Origin: Desulfobacteraceae bacterium
GTDB taxonomy: Bacteria > Desulfobacterota > DSM-4660 > Desulfatiglandales > Desulfatiglandaceae
Assembly: GCA_030611815.1 (NCBI GenBank)
Contig: JAUWPC010000132.1
Span: 1 to 8,921 of the forward strand
DNA: 8,921 nt
Reading direction: 5' to 3'
Part shown: positions 1-5,427 of the stretch, piece after piece
How positions within the stretch are numbered: position 1 is the stretch's first letter
How the letters are laid out: each line of letters opens with the position of its first letter
Made by a program: the position numbers and the translations under genes
Notes under the pieces: model-generated
What the model was told of the DNA's origin: nothing
Database searches by the model: none
Seen by the model: the letters and a program-made list of their open reading frames with translations, nothing else

Positions 1-183
1 GGATTCCGATGCCAATCGGATATCGCAGGAAAGGGTCATGGTCATGCCCACTCCCAGTGCCGGACCGTTTACCGCGGCCAGGATGGGTTTGGGGAAAAAG
101 GCTAAAATCCTTGGCAGGGAAACATCATAAAAACGGGATGGCCTCTTTCTTGAGACCATTTCTTGTCTTTTTTGGAAGTTTGC
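1..183 (-). pseudogene. Enoyl-CoA hydratase/isomerase fragment, 5'-truncated and cut by the window edge
   Basis: On the minus strand the open frame runs from just after a TGA (184-186) to the left edge. It reads ...FYDVSLPRILAFFPKP, then ILAAVNGPALGVGMTMTLSC, then DIRLASES. PKPxxAAVNGPALGxG followed by xxxxxCDIRLAS is the central crotonase-fold signature that forms part of the CoA pocket and oxyanion hole. In intact family members about 90-100 residues precede this block, including the first oxyanion-hole segment (F/C-S/A-G-x-D). Here only about 24 residues lie between the upstream stop and the recognisable part. The first ATG in frame is at 159 and has no good ribosome binding site. A better ATG/SD pair at 187 opens another frame that stops after 20 codons. 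I read this as a gene that has lost its N-terminal third. The rest lies outside the window, so loss of function is an inference. Confidence 0.72.
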
Positions 184-620
184 TCATGTTTTTACCCTCT
201 TAAAATAGGCTTTTTTGGCGGTGTTTGACATAGGAAAAACTGTTACGCAACGCCATACCCCGTATTGGGGATAGGGGGCCACGATTTCCCTAAAGCGGAA
301 GCTTATGAACGATACTTCATCATCCTGTATATCCCGGAAAGCCTGTCAAAGAACTCTATTACCCTGTGGGCTCTGCCGCGACTGTCCAAGATGCCGCCGC
401 GCGGTGCCCTGTGAAATTCCGTAGGACCATTTAACCAGGGTAGCTCCCCGCAGAGAGACCGGGACATGGCCGGAAGATGGTACTGGGGTGCGAGATATCT
501 TTGGAACTTCTAAACAATTAAACATAAAACAAACCAGTTTATCAACAAAAATATTATTTCTCTTTATCCGGATCTTTGAAAAAAATGTAAATTTTTTCAA
601 AAAAGTTCTCCCTTTGTGAC
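184..620. other. Long intergenic stretch with a GC-rich block and an A/T palindrome
   Basis: No convincing gene. Positions about 355-510 are clearly GC-richer than the flanks and stay open in several frames. The longest minus-strand frame (346-600) needs a TTG start and matches nothing I know. Positions 510-600 are very AT-rich and end in a hairpin: the arms TTTGAAAAAA (575-584) and TTTTTTCAAA (592-601) pair perfectly over 10 bp around a 7-nt loop. With no G/C-rich stem it is a poor intrinsic terminator, but it could mark the boundary between the left-edge hydratase fragment and the plus-strand operon starting at 692. Confidence 0.4.
305..424 (+). CDS. Possible Cys-rich 39-residue mini-protein (doubtful)
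   Basis: A short frame from ATG 305 to TAG 424 encodes 39 residues with seven cysteines. Four of them are in strict CX2CX2CX2C spacing (CGLCRDCPRC, residues 21-30), with further Cys at 8, 14 and 36, and it carries a net positive charge. Such spacing could bind a metal or Fe-S centre. The candidate SD (GGAAG, 297-301) is only 3 nt from the ATG, which is too close. The frame also sits in the GC-rich block, where Cys, Arg and Pro codons are expected by chance. I do not recognise a family. It is listed only because the cysteine pattern is striking and nothing else explains this stretch. Confidence 0.15.
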   Translation: MNDTSSSCISRKACQRTLLPCGLCRDCPRCRRAVPCEIP

Positions 621-639
621 CGTATCTGTCAAACCTGTG

Positions 640-648
640 TGCTATAAT
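640..648 (+). promoter_or_regulatory. Extended -10 promoter of the zinc-ribbon/MBL operon
   Basis: TGC-TATAAT (TATAAT at 643-648) is a consensus extended -10 element, 43 nt before the first start codon at 692. No good -35 lies at 16-18 bp, which is usual for extended -10 promoters. An 8-bp inverted repeat, TTTGTGAC (613-620) and GTCACAAA (660-667), brackets the element and could be a regulator site. Confidence 0.5.
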
Positions 649-691
649 CCTGTTTCAGCGTCACAAATGATCAAATCTAAAGGAGTGCCTT

Positions 692-973
692 ATGGACTGG
701 GACGAGTATGACAATGGGTATAACGATATGGACTTTGCCTCACAGCGAGACAATTCCATGCCTGATAAGGGTAGTTCCGAAGGAGGATTCGATCCGATGG
801 ACATCGCCAATCCGGTCAGTGCCTACTTTTTCCTGAGCGACGATGCCCAGGATGAAATCAGCGGAGGGAAAAAGAAGAACATGAAGTGCCGGTCGTGCGG
901 CCACAGATTCGCTGGAGAATCCTACGACAGTTGCCCGGAATGTTTCAGTTTAGATTGCCGAGGAAACGGCTGA
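692..973 (+). CDS. Small zinc-ribbon protein
   Basis: A 93-residue protein with a strong SD (AAAGGAG, about 6 nt before the ATG). The first 55 residues are acidic and probably flexible. The central segment PMDIANPVSAYFFLSDDAQDE (about 35-55) is the most family-like part. The C-terminal module has CRSCG (Cys66, Cys69) and SCPEC (Cys81, Cys84), the two knuckles of a rubredoxin-like zinc ribbon, with a further Cys89. I recall similar short proteins in sulfate-reducing deltaproteobacteria, without an assigned function. The ribbon could serve protein-protein or nucleic-acid contact, or act as an electron-transfer rubredoxin-like centre; the sequence cannot decide. Its TGA overlaps the next ATG (TGATG, 971-975), and the MBL-fold hydrolase follows, so the three frames are probably one transcript. 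Confidence 0.85.
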   Translation: MDWDEYDNGYNDMDFASQRDNSMPDKGSSEGGFDPMDIANPVSAYFFLSDDAQDEISGGKKKNMKCRSCGHRFAGESYDSCPECFSLDCRGNG

Positions 974-1092
974 TGAAAAACATGGTTGACTTAACAAACT
1001 GGCCAATTGTCAAAAACGAAGAAGAAAGTATGCGATGTAAAGGAGACTGGGCAGAAAGAAAGCTAAGACTGAAGGTCAAGAGTCTCTTGTGA
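973..1092 (+). CDS. Hypothetical 39-residue ORF, translationally coupled to the zinc-ribbon gene
   Basis: The ATG at 973 overlaps the stop of the upstream gene in a TGATG arrangement typical of re-initiation, and the frame closes at TGA 1090-1092. The predicted peptide is 39 residues, begins MKNMVDLTNWPIV, has one Cys and is strongly basic in its second half (RKLRLKVK). I recognise no family. It could be a genuine coupled small protein, or a spacer that merely happens to be open. Its only support is the start/stop overlap and its place between two same-strand genes 38 nt before the next start. Confidence 0.3.
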   Translation: MKNMVDLTNWPIVKNEEESMRCKGDWAERKLRLKVKSLL

Positions 1093-1129
1093 AATGATAA
1101 TCTTAATAGAAAGCTGGAGGCGAAGGTTA

Positions 1130-2263
1130 ATGTTACAGGACTATGTTGAGGTGATAAAGCAAGGGGATAGCAATGGAAACGGAATGCTCATTCGAATAAA
1201 ACTCCCTTCAGGTCATGAGATCCTGGGTCTCCCTACCGAAAATGCCTACGGAGGCGGATGGGACCTGGGTCCCACTTGGAATTATGTCGTATTGGACGAG
1301 AAGCCGTTCTTGGTGGATACGGGGAAGTTTGGTTTGGGCGGCAGGCTTCTTGATATGATGAAATATGCCGGCATTTCGGGGAAAGATCTTGATTTTGTTA
1401 TGGTAAGTCATGGACATGAAGACCATGATGGCTCACTGTTTAAAATAGCGGAATCCACAGGAGCAAAAGTCAAGGGCCTTGACATATACGATCGGCTAAT
1501 TCGTTTCTATCCAGAGAGGGCGGCTTACGATTCCACAAAACGATTTCCCGCATCATGCTGGCGGTGTTTCATGCCTGAATCCTTTTCCACGAAGAATTGC
1601 TTTGAATATCAGCAGACACGCAGTAGACTGAAGATTGAAACTATAGAAAACGAATGCAACCTGAGTAAAAGCGCTTTGTCGTATCACGTGCCTGGCCACA
1701 GCCCGGACTCCCTGGCCATTTTTGTGGGCGGCGAAGCGGTTCTTGTGGGTGACACCGTGCTTCCAGATATTACGCCTTGGCCGTCACAGGAGTCTTTCTT
1801 TGACCAGGTGCGCGAGATTCTCAAGCCCCGATATTGCTCCGCAGAGTCTGTTTACGGACTGAGGGCCTATATCAGGTCTCTTGCAAAGCTCAAAGAGATC
1901 GGAAAGAGTTTGGGCGACCTCATTGTACTTCCTGCACATCGCCTGTTTTATAATAGTAGATGGAATGAGCTCAATCTGCTGACGAGGATAGATGAATTAG
2001 TCGAGCATCACATTCAGCGGTGTGGGGCTATTCTGAAGATCCTGGAAAAAGGAGCCAGGACAGTCAGAGAAATTGCGGTGGAATATTTTGATGAGCCTCT
2101 CTTGAAAGGATTCGGAATCTTGATGGCGGAAAACGAAGTCATCAGCCATTGTGAGCTGTTAAGTGCGTGTGGTGATGTGGTGTCCATAGAGCACTACAAA
2201 TTTGCAGCAACGGGCAATATGAATTTTGAATCGGCGATTCAGTCATTGGAACCTAACTGGTAG
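1130..2263 (+). CDS. MBL-fold metallo-hydrolase with C-terminal helical domain
   Basis: A 377-residue protein starting at ATG 1130, chosen because GGAGG (1116-1120) sits 9 nt upstream; the in-frame ATG at 1094 has no SD. The metallo-beta-lactamase fold shows its metal ligands: HGHEDH (His94, His96, Asp98, His99), PGHS (His190), the bridging Asp in VGDT (Asp208) and LPAH (His270). This is a full two-metal set, so the enzyme should be a competent hydrolase. Residues about 290-365 look like the winged-helix/helical tail found in MBL proteins of the LACTB2/glyoxalase-II-like group. The N-terminus contains EILGLPTENAYGGGWDLGPT before the strand LVDTG. The substrate is unknown; a thioester or other ester in a catabolic route is a reasonable guess given hydratase genes at both edges, but this is inference. 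The protein is cytosolic, with no signal peptide, and is the last gene of the operon begun at 692. Confidence 0.85.
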   Translation: MLQDYVEVIKQGDSNGNGMLIRIKLPSGHEILGLPTENAYGGGWDLGPTWNYVVLDEKPFLVDTGKFGLGGRLLDMMKYAGISGKDLDFVMVSHGHEDHDGSLFKIAESTGAKVKGLDIYDRLIRFYPERAAYDSTKRFPASCWRCFMPESFSTKNCFEYQQTRSRLKIETIENECNLSKSALSYHVPGHSPDSLAIFVGGEAVLVGDTVLPDITPWPSQESFFDQVREILKPRYCSAESVYGLRAYIRSLAKLKEIGKSLGDLIVLPAHRLFYNSRWNELNLLTRIDELVEHHIQRCGAILKILEKGARTVREIAVEYFDEPLLKGFGILMAENEVISHCELLSACGDVVSIEHYKFAATGNMNFESAIQSLEPNW

Positions 2264-2500
2264 TGGTAGAATAAGGGTAAGGGGTCAGATCTGTTGTTCA
2301 CTGTTTTGCTTTGAAATAATGCCTGAAACTTATGGGAAATCCTTTGAGAATGCTATCCCGGCGCATGGCCAAGTAATTACTCAACTGGTAGAACCTTATT
2401 ATGGTACCGCTACCTGAGGTAGTGGTTTAGGCCGATTAATTAACGAAATTCATTTGGCTCAGACCATGGGGGTGTGAGATAGCCAGGAAAAACGACAGGA
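2264..2500. other. Intergenic stretch with no supported gene
   Basis: Between the hydrolase stop and the transporter translation signals I find no credible gene. A 32-codon frame from ATG 2319 to TGA 2417 (MPETYGKSFENAI...) has no SD and no family I know. The string AAGGGGTCAGATCTG (2279-2293) resembles sequence I associate with degenerate repeats around REP-associated transposases in related genomes, but no transposase or matching second end is visible here. Confidence 0.35.
2406..2426. repeat. Hairpin downstream of the MBL-fold gene
   Basis: ACCGCTACC (2406-2414) pairs with GGTAGTGGT (2418-2426) over 9 bp including one G-U pair, around a TGA triloop. Only three T follow, so it is not a canonical intrinsic terminator. 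It could still stall or stabilise the 3' end of the operon transcript, or be part of a dispersed repeat. Confidence 0.45.
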
Positions 2501-2503
2501 GGG
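2497..2503 (+). promoter_or_regulatory. Ribosome binding site facing an ATA codon
   Basis: AGGAGGG is the strongest SD in this part of the window. Seven nt after it comes ATA (2511-2513), in frame with the transporter, and no ATG, GTG or TTG occurs in frame before 2568. See the transporter entry for the consequences. Confidence 0.5.
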
Positions 2504-2510
2504 ATATCCC

Positions 2511-3449
2511 ATAGGTTCAAGAGGAGCAACGAACAGTTCCGGAGCCTGGCAGGCCAAGGTCTGGGGCGTGTTACTGGTCAACTTGGCCACCATGTGTTGG
2601 GCAAGCAACGCGGTCCTGGGCCGTTGGTTGCGGGCAGATGTGGGGCCCCTGACTCTGACCGCCATCCGTTTTACCGTAGCCGCAGCCTTCTTTAGCCTAA
2701 TGCTCCGGCGGCGGCCTGCCGAGGAGCGCCACTACGGCAAAGACAAGTGGTGGCTTCTGGCAATGGGCCTGGCCGGCGTGGTGAGTTTCAGTCCGCTGCT
2801 GTATCTGGGACTCCGTTATTCAACCGCAGTCAATTGCTCTTTGATTCAAGGCTTTTCCCCCCTAATAACAGCCGTCATCGCCGGGGTGATCATTCAAGAG
2901 CCGGTCACGCGAAGACAGAAAGTGGGCGCAATCCTCGGCCTGATCGGGGTACTGGGGTTGATCTCGGGCGGTTCGCTGAGCTTTTTACTTCGACTCCAGT
3001 TCAATGTGGGAGACTTGATCCTTTTGGCTTCCGCAGTGGTGTGGGCCTTTTATTCGGTGTTTGGGCGGCACGTAATGCGGCGACGTTCACCGACCGCGGC
3101 AACGGCCCTGTCTACTTTTTTAGGACTTCCAATTCTGGTTGCAGCAGCGTTTTTCGAGCTACGGCACATCCCCTTGAACCTGCGACCGGAAACCATCGCT
3201 GCCATACTCCATATTTGTGTGGTCCCAACCATTATCGGCTATTGGTCCTGGAACCGGGCTGTCCAGATACTTGGGGCAGGCGGTGCCATGGTTTTCTACA
3301 ACACCCTTCCTCTGTACGGTGTGGTTTTTGGGACGGTTTTTTTGGAGGAACAATTGGGTCCGGCCCACATAGTCTTCGGCGGACTGATTCTGGGAGGAGG
3401 GCTTTGGGCTCAAAAACTGCCTATTTCTCGAGCGGATAAGGCTTCTTAA
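2511..3449 (+). CDS. EamA/DMT-family transporter (10 predicted membrane segments)
   Basis: The core protein from GTG 2568 has 293 residues and is almost wholly hydrophobic, with about ten membrane helices arranged as two EamA repeats. Repeat 1 begins LLVNLATMCWASNAVLGRWL and includes PLTLTAIRF and the AVIAGVIIQEP segment; repeat 2 includes VGDLILLASAVVWAFYSVFG, GYWSWNRAVQILGAGGAMVF and GTVFLEEQLGPAHIVFGGLI. These are standard drug/metabolite transporter signatures, so it is an inner-membrane permease of unknown substrate, often exporting amino acids or metabolites. The start is uncertain: GTG 2568 has only a weak SD and would begin right at the first helix. The frame is open back to 2478, and a consensus SD (AGGAGGG, 2497-2503) faces an in-frame ATA at 2511, giving 312 residues with a short polar N-terminus as is common in the family. 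The gene ends 13 nt from the convergent kinase. Confidence 0.85.
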   Translation: MGSRGATNSSGAWQAKVWGVLLVNLATMCWASNAVLGRWLRADVGPLTLTAIRFTVAAAFFSLMLRRRPAEERHYGKDKWWLLAMGLAGVVSFSPLLYLGLRYSTAVNCSLIQGFSPLITAVIAGVIIQEPVTRRQKVGAILGLIGVLGLISGGSLSFLLRLQFNVGDLILLASAVVWAFYSVFGRHVMRRRSPTAATALSTFLGLPILVAAAFFELRHIPLNLRPETIAAILHICVVPTIIGYWSWNRAVQILGAGGAMVFYNTLPLYGVVFGTVFLEEQLGPAHIVFGGLILGGGLWAQKLPISRADKAS

Positions 3450-3462
3450 CGTACTTTCCAGT

Positions 3463-4608
3463 TTACTCCGTGGGGACCCGAAATTCTATTCTTGTGCCTA
3501 ACTCTCTCTGGCTCCATATATTAACGCTCCCTCCTAACATCCATGCTCGCTCTTCCATGGCGGCCAACCCCATACCTCTTTCGGTGAAATCTCTACCCAT
3601 AGTCTCCTTTACGTCAAACCCCTTACCATTATCCTCTATGACGAAAGAGATTTCTCCGCCCTGCTTTTTTATGACAATCGAGGTGAGGGAGGCAAGCGAG
3701 TGTCGTACGATATTCGTAAAGGCCTCTTGGAATATGCGGAAAACAAGGAGCTGCTGTTCATTTGATAACAGGTTATCAATATTTGCAATATCCTTTGATG
3801 TGTCGATATCATGGCTTTCTAAAACATTTTCCACCAGCCATCGTATGCCGGCAGTAAGTCCCAAATCGTCAAGGATTACCGGAGTCAAATCCTTGCATAT
3901 CCTGCGAATATTTTCAATAAGTCCTACTATATGGTCCAGCATCGCCTGACAATCTGACCTTAACTCGATCTGCCCTTCCCCCAATCTTCTTTGTATGGAT
4001 CTTAGTTCAAGTTTCAAAACCAAAAGAGACTGTCCAAGCTCGTCATGAAGTTCCAAGGAGATTCGCTTTCTTTCTCTTTCCTGGGCCGTAAGAAGACTGG
4101 AAGATACAAGATGAAGTTTCTCCGCCTGCTTTTGCGCGGTAAGATTTACTATGAGTCCGTTGTAATATGCAGGGTTCCCACCCGAATCAAATACAGGGCT
4201 TGAAATGGCATGACACCATCCCCATTCTCCCTTTATATCCTTCCAACGAAACTCTTGATCAAACGTATCTCCATTTCGAATACTCTTTGCCTGAGCTTCA
4301 ATAAGTCCTGGTAAATCGTCCGGATGTACATTATTAAACCACTCACTAAACTCAGCTTCTGGTGAGATGCCTATTTCATCTTCGATACTTGGACTCACAA
4401 AAACCAAACGTCCACTAAAATAATTCTCGGGATCAACTTCCAACCGGTAAACTATAAAACCTTTAGCACTTTCCACGAACGAGCGGTGGTGCTCCTCACT
4501 TTCACGCAGCTTTTCCTCCACACCTTTGAGCCTTTCCAGCTCCCGCTCAGATTGATCTAACTTCTTAACCCTTTGTTCCAATTCTTCGTAGGTTGGCTTT
4601 TTGGCCAT
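3463..4608 (-). CDS. PAS-domain sensor histidine kinase, NarX/DesK (HisKA_3) type
   Basis: A 381-residue protein starting at ATG 4608, chosen because GGAGG (4617-4621) lies 8 nt upstream; an earlier TTG is in frame but lacks an SD. The N-terminal 40 residues form a coiled coil (MAKKPTYEELEQRVKKL...). A PAS_3-type sensor domain spans about 42-160, with NNVHPDDLPG and the WKDIKGEWGWCHAISSPVF strand pair. HisKA_3 follows, with phosphoacceptor His188 in ERKRISLELHDELGQ, then the HATPase domain: N box FQEAFTNIVRHS, G1 DNGKGFD, G2 RGMGLAAMEER. No membrane segment or signal peptide is visible, so it is a cytoplasmic sensor. The PAS ligand is unknown. All catalytic motifs are intact. No LuxR/NarL-type response regulator is in the window, so the partner must be encoded elsewhere. 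The transporter converges on it and is probably unrelated in function. Confidence 0.9.
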   Translation of the reverse strand: MAKKPTYEELEQRVKKLDQSERELERLKGVEEKLRESEEHHRSFVESAKGFIVYRLEVDPENYFSGRLVFVSPSIEDEIGISPEAEFSEWFNNVHPDDLPGLIEAQAKSIRNGDTFDQEFRWKDIKGEWGWCHAISSPVFDSGGNPAYYNGLIVNLTAQKQAEKLHLVSSSLLTAQERERKRISLELHDELGQSLLVLKLELRSIQRRLGEGQIELRSDCQAMLDHIVGLIENIRRICKDLTPVILDDLGLTAGIRWLVENVLESHDIDTSKDIANIDNLLSNEQQLLVFRIFQEAFTNIVRHSLASLTSIVIKKQGGEISFVIEDNGKGFDVKETMGRDFTERGMGLAAMEERAWMLGGSVNIWSQRELGTRIEFRVPTE

Positions 4609-4920
4609 CAGAAAATCCTCCAAATACCCTCAAAATGAAAAAGCCCATACCCCTTTGTGTCTTGGACACTATGTATGAGCCTTTGCAATTCCCATTAGTC
4701 CTCCCCTTCTTGGTTTAGATCATGTCTTGAAGGGCATTGTTTTCATCACCAGAGACCATGATTCTCACTAAAAACCTTGAACCTTGGTTAGGAGTCGTCG
4801 ATTCATGTTTAGCTTGACACAGAGGGAAAGGTACCAGTGAAATTGCTTATCTGAAGTTCTATACATGCGAAAGGCCGGAGTTGCGGAATCGGTTATCATG
4901 GAAATCACGGGGCACTCAAC
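4609..4920. other. Intergenic region between sensor kinase and tRNA-Leu
   Basis: Presumably carries the minus-strand kinase promoter, but I see no clear -35/-10 pair. It contains a small dyad, GTGTC-TTG-GACAC (4658-4670). It also holds an 8-codon minus-strand mini-frame (4669-4695, MGIAKAHT) preceded by GGGGAGGA, which could be a leader peptide or coincidence. Beyond these I see nothing. Confidence 0.4.
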
Positions 4921-4922
4921 AA

Positions 4923-4950
4923 AATAAGCCCTTCCGAAAAAGGGCTTATT
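4923..4950 (-). terminator. Intrinsic terminator of tRNA-Leu
   Basis: AATAAGCCCTT and AAGGGCTTATT form a perfect 11-bp stem with a 6-nt loop. Read on the minus strand the stem is followed by TTTTG, 23 nt past the 3' end of the tRNA gene. The position, orientation and T-tail fit a Rho-independent terminator. Confidence 0.8.
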
Positions 4951-4972
4951 GATGTAAGTTATTGATTTTACT

Positions 4973-5060
4973 TGGTGCCGGAGGGGGGAATTGAACCCCC
5001 ACCTGCACAAGGCAGACTGGATTTTGAGTCCAGCGCGTCTACTAATTTCACCACTCCGGC
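4973..5060 (-). tRNA. tRNA-Leu, anticodon CAA
   Basis: On the minus strand the acceptor arm GCCGGAG pairs with CTCCGGC, followed by discriminator A and an encoded CCA (4973-4975). The anticodon arm is CTGGA-CTCAAAA-TCCAG, giving anticodon CAA, which reads the Leu codon UUG. A long variable arm (CTGC-loop-GCAG) confirms a class II tRNA, and the T arm GGGGG-TTCAATT-CCCCC is perfect. Length is 88 nt with CCA. It is transcribed from the minus arm of the shared divergent promoter about 30 nt upstream and ends at the adjacent terminator. Confidence 0.97.
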
Positions 5061-5089
5061 AATATTTTCAATAGCCTCGATAATAATTT

Positions 5090-5119
5090 ATTATACTAAG
5101 GACTAAATAAAGATGTCAA
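5090..5119 (-). promoter_or_regulatory. Consensus sigma70-type promoter for tRNA-Leu
   Basis: On the minus strand a perfect TTGACA (5114-5119) and a perfect TATAAT (5090-5095) are separated by 18 bp. The predicted start near 5083 would give a leader of about 23 nt before the tRNA. Its -35 is one arm of the 19-bp palindrome shared with the tRNA-Ala promoter. Confidence 0.85.
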
Positions 5120-5132
5120 TATCATATTGACA
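5114..5132. repeat. Perfect 19-bp palindrome formed by two divergent -35 boxes
   Basis: TGTCAATATCATATTGACA has perfect dyad symmetry around C5123. Its outer hexamers are the -35 elements of the two divergent tRNA promoters, only 7 bp apart. The two -10 boxes also lie at equal distances (28-33 bp) from the centre, so the whole promoter pair is symmetric. Confidence 0.9.
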
Positions 5133-5156
5133 TGGTCGGATAGGCTCTGGTATATA
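5127..5156 (+). promoter_or_regulatory. Sigma70-type promoter for tRNA-Ala
   Basis: TTGACA (5127-5132), an 18-bp spacer and TATATA (5151-5156) face the tRNA-Ala gene. The predicted start near 5163 leaves a leader of about 44 nt that consists mostly of a stable hairpin. The -10 is less perfect than that of the opposing tRNA-Leu promoter. Confidence 0.75.
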
Positions 5157-5160
5157 AAAA

Positions 5161-5196
5161 GAGACCTTTGAAAAATACTCATTCTTCAAAGGTCTC
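5161..5196 (-). terminator. Strong hairpin in the tRNA-Ala leader; terminator-like on the minus strand
   Basis: GAGACCTTTGAA (5161-5172) and TTCAAAGGTCTC (5185-5196) form a perfect 12-bp stem with a 12-nt loop. Read on the minus strand it is followed directly by TTTTTATATA, the layout of an intrinsic terminator, which would stop cobU read-through that is antisense to tRNA-Ala. Read on the plus strand it is the leader hairpin of the tRNA-Ala precursor and could guide its processing. Either or both roles are possible. Confidence 0.6.
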
Positions 5197-5206
5197 AAGA
5201 GTGAAA

Positions 5207-5282
5207 GGGGCTGTAGCTCAGATGGGAGAGCGCATGACTGGCAGTCATGAGGTCAGGGGTTCGATCCCCCTCAGCTCCACCA
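5207..5282 (+). tRNA. tRNA-Ala, anticodon GGC
   Basis: The cloverleaf is complete. The acceptor GGGGCTG pairs with CAGCTCC (one G-U), the D arm is GCTCAGATGGGAGAGC, the anticodon arm is CATGA-CTGGCAG-TCATG giving GGC (Ala), and the T arm is AGGGG-TTCGATC-CCCCT. The CCA is encoded (5280-5282). It is driven by the plus arm of the symmetric promoter and followed 13 nt later by a strong terminator. Confidence 0.97.
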
Positions 5283-5295
5283 GCAAAACCGACTT

Positions 5296-5324
5296 AGGCC
5301 TTGCGAAAGCAGGGCCTTTTTTTT
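5296..5324 (+). terminator. Intrinsic terminator of tRNA-Ala
   Basis: AGGCCTTGC (5296-5304) and GCAGGGCCT (5309-5317) form a 9-bp GC-rich stem (one G-U) closed by a GAAA tetraloop and followed by eight T (5317-5324). A textbook Rho-independent terminator. Confidence 0.93.
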
Positions 5325-5427
5325 GTTTGGCCAAGAATATCCCTGAAACTACACCAGCGCAGTCTGCCGCCATATCTGCAACAAAAAAATTCCGGCCAGG
5401 TACGTAGGATTGTGCAGGTTTCAGGTT

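Noticed and set aside
300..520. Possible group II intron or structured ncRNA in the GC-rich block
   Set aside because: No domain V-like hairpin, no reverse transcriptase and no recognisable RNA family core could be seen.
346..600. An 84-codon minus-strand frame in the left intergenic region
   Set aside because: It needs a TTG start, joins an AT-rich and a GC-rich block with different residue compositions, and matches no family I know.
2747..3439. A 230-codon plus-strand frame inside the transporter gene
   Set aside because: It is out of frame with the clear EamA membrane protein, rich in Arg, Gly, Pro and Ser as expected for a shadow of GC-rich coding DNA, and shows no domain.
4669..4695. 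Eight-codon minus-strand mini-frame with a good SD upstream of the sensor kinase
   Set aside because: It could be a leader peptide, but there is no attenuator-like structure, no run of regulatory codons and no nearby biosynthetic gene; likely chance.
4768..5010. An 80-codon minus-strand frame overlapping tRNA-Leu
   Set aside because: It runs from the tRNA gene through the terminator hairpin; an accidental frame.
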